Positions 5,265 to 6,377 of a stretch of 6,377 nt of DNA are shown here, piece after piece. The position numbers and the translations under genes were made by a program. Under the pieces are notes generated by a model. It saw nothing but the letters and a program-made list of their open reading frames with translations. It was not told where the DNA came from and made no database searches. Numbering within the stretch: position 1 is the stretch's first letter; each line of letters starts with the position of its first letter. The DNA comes from Deltaproteobacteria bacterium (GTDB lineage: Bacteria > Desulfobacterota > DSM-4660 > Desulfatiglandales > HGW-15): assembly GCA_020342025.1 (NCBI GenBank), contig CP070840.1:1-6377 (forward strand). Direction: 5' to 3'.

Positions 5265-6346
5265 GCGTTTGCTTTCTAAAAGAAATAGTCCTCTTAATTA
5301 GGAATTGCACAATAGCAAGTCTTCTCATATTAGCGATAGTTCTGACTCTGTCTGCATGCCAACCGGCTGAGAAGGGCAGGGCATCTACTGGGGCGGCAAC
5401 CGTTATACCCCGGGAACACAAAGTACAATCCATACCCCTTTCAGGGAAGTTGACAAATGAATGGGCAGAAGTCTCAGGTCTTGCGTGGTATGGCGAGCAT
5501 TTAATTATCCTTCCCCAATACCCTGGCCGATTCTCTTCGGGGGCTGACGGCCGTCTTTTTGCCATTTCAAAAGAGCGCATCGAAGCGTTCTTGGAGGGAA
5601 ACGCTCGCGCACCCATCCTACCTCGTGAGATTGCATTTGTTGCAGTGGGCGTAGAGGAACGGATCAAGGGCTTTGAGGGGTATGAGGCCATCGCGTTTAA
5701 GGGAAATCGTGTTTTCATGAGCATAGAGTCAAAACCGGGTGAACAGATGGTGGGTTACCTGATAGGCGGGGAAATGGCGCCTGACCTAAGTGTAATACGT
5801 CTCAACCCAGAAAGCCTGAGACAGATACCACCCCAAACCCATCTGGAAAACATGAGCCAAGAGGCCCTGTTCGTAGTGAATGGTAGGGTTGTCAGCCTCT
5901 ATGAAGCGAATGGGGTCAACATTAATCCAAATCCCTCAGCACATATTTTTGACCTCTCACTCCGTGCATTGGGAACCATTCCTTTTCCAAGAATCGAATA
6001 CCGGATAACTGACGCCAGCGCCCCGGACCCTGAAGGACGTTTTTGGATCATCAACTTTTTCTATCCGGGGGACCGAGTCAAGCTCAAACCCGCGCCAGAT
6101 GCGTGGGGGGCCGCATACGGCTTAGGTCCCACCCATTCCCGATCCGCCACGGTTGAACGGCTCGTGGAATTTCGGTATACAGATGCCCAAATCTTTGCCA
6201 CATCCAGGGCGCCCATTCAACTGGAGCTGCTTGAGGATGGCCGTGCTCGGAATTGGGAAGGGGTGGTCCGTCTCGACCAAAGGGGCTTCCTGCTCATGAC
6301 AGATAAGTATCCCGAAACCATTCTGGGCTTTGTTCCTGCCCAATAA
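5261..6346 (+). CDS. Lipoprotein with phytase-esterase-like beta-propeller domain
   Basis: A 361-residue exported lipoprotein. The N-terminus has a basic region ending at Arg14, a hydrophobic core (about 17-29) and a lipobox Leu30-Ser-Ala-Cys33; Gln34 after the cysteine, rather than Asp, favours outer-membrane sorting. The mature part (about 55-358) is rich in beta strands and has repeated acidic-residue motifs resembling the esterase-like-activity-of-phytase / SdiA-regulated propeller families: WAEVSGLAW (69-77), FEGYEAIAF (138-146), MSQEALFVV (198-206), RITDASAPDPEGRFWI (248-263) and NWEGVVRL with FLLMTDKYPETILGFV (331-358). These families fold as beta-propellers; enzymatic activity is rarely proven. 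The ATG at 5261 is chosen because it overlaps the previous TGA in an ATGA quartet; its own ribosome site (AAGG near 5244) is poor, so coupling is likely. An in-frame TTG at 5255 would add two residues. The domain call is from motif resemblance only. Confidence 0.75.
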   Translation: MSVCFLKEIVLLIRNCTIASLLILAIVLTLSACQPAEKGRASTGAATVIPREHKVQSIPLSGKLTNEWAEVSGLAWYGEHLIILPQYPGRFSSGADGRLFAISKERIEAFLEGNARAPILPREIAFVAVGVEERIKGFEGYEAIAFKGNRVFMSIESKPGEQMVGYLIGGEMAPDLSVIRLNPESLRQIPPQTHLENMSQEALFVVNGRVVSLYEANGVNINPNPSAHIFDLSLRALGTIPFPRIEYRITDASAPDPEGRFWIINFFYPGDRVKLKPAPDAWGAAYGLGPTHSRSATVERLVEFRYTDAQIFATSRAPIQLELLEDGRARNWEGVVRLDQRGFLLMTDKYPETILGFVPAQ

Positions 6347-6353
6347 CGCATCC

Positions 6354-6364
6354 CTACCGGGTAG
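6354..6364. other. Short palindrome after the lipoprotein gene
   Basis: CTACC-G-GGTAG is a perfect 5-bp inverted repeat around one base, 8 bp after the stop. No T-run follows and the loop is too tight, so it is not a terminator and read-through into the next gene is expected. Confidence 0.2.
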
Positions 6365-6370
6365 AGAGCC

Positions 6371-6375
6371 AGGAG
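6371..6375 (+). promoter_or_regulatory. Ribosome-binding site of a gene beginning just past the window
   Basis: AGGAG stands 25 bp after the lipoprotein stop and 2 bp from the window end, with no ATG, GTG or TTG start downstream inside the window. The short gap and lack of a terminator suggest a fifth plus-strand gene of the same operon. Confidence 0.45.
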
Positions 6376-6377
6376 AT

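Noticed and set aside
5173..5724. 183-codon minus-strand ORF across the 111-aa gene and lipoprotein gene
   Set aside because: Antisense to two coupled genes with good start context; no recognisable domain.

Overview
The window looks like chromosomal DNA from an anaerobic, mid-GC Gram-negative bacterium, most likely a sulfate-reducing or syntrophic member of the former Deltaproteobacteria. Three things suggest this: a DsrE2 sulfur-relay-type protein, a cytoplasmic DUF362 protein, and an SBP-II lipoprotein signal of Gram-negative style, together with mixed ATG/GTG/TTG starts. This placement is inference from gene content; there is no rRNA or other marker. No mobile element, CRISPR array, tRNA or rRNA was seen.

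Layout. (1) 1-637, minus strand: the N-terminal ~60% of dTDP-glucose 4,6-dehydratase (RfbB/RmlB), cut off by the window edge, with a consensus-like sigma70 promoter (TTGACA-18-TATAAT) at 692-721. (2) 832-1725, plus strand: a DUF362 protein, divergent from rfbB and convergent with the next unit. (3) 1882-3065, minus strand: a two-gene regulator/effector unit, a MarR-family repressor followed by a DsrE2-type protein. (4) 3327 to the window end, plus strand: an apparent operon of an MFS transporter, two small unrecognised proteins (112 and 111 aa) and a 361-aa lipoprotein with a phytase-esterase-like beta-propeller. Consecutive genes from 4594 on overlap by 4 bp (GTGA and ATGA), and a Shine-Dalgarno sequence at the very end (6371-6375) suggests that the operon continues.

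The most interesting signal is regulatory. A 27-bp imperfect palindrome built from TTAACTARTTT-type half-sites occurs twice with identical geometry (11-5-11) and 21/27 identity. One copy (3054-3080) covers the -10 and start codon of marR; the other (2554-2580) lies between marR and the DsrE2 gene. This predicts a self-contained MarR switch controlling itself and a sulfur-relay protein. The MarR protein has a Cys-Cys pair and a third cysteine, so a thiol or sulfane-sulfur signal is plausible but unproven. The second point of interest is the translationally coupled group of two orphan small proteins and an outer-membrane-type propeller lipoprotein behind an MFS transporter, whose joint function I cannot assign.
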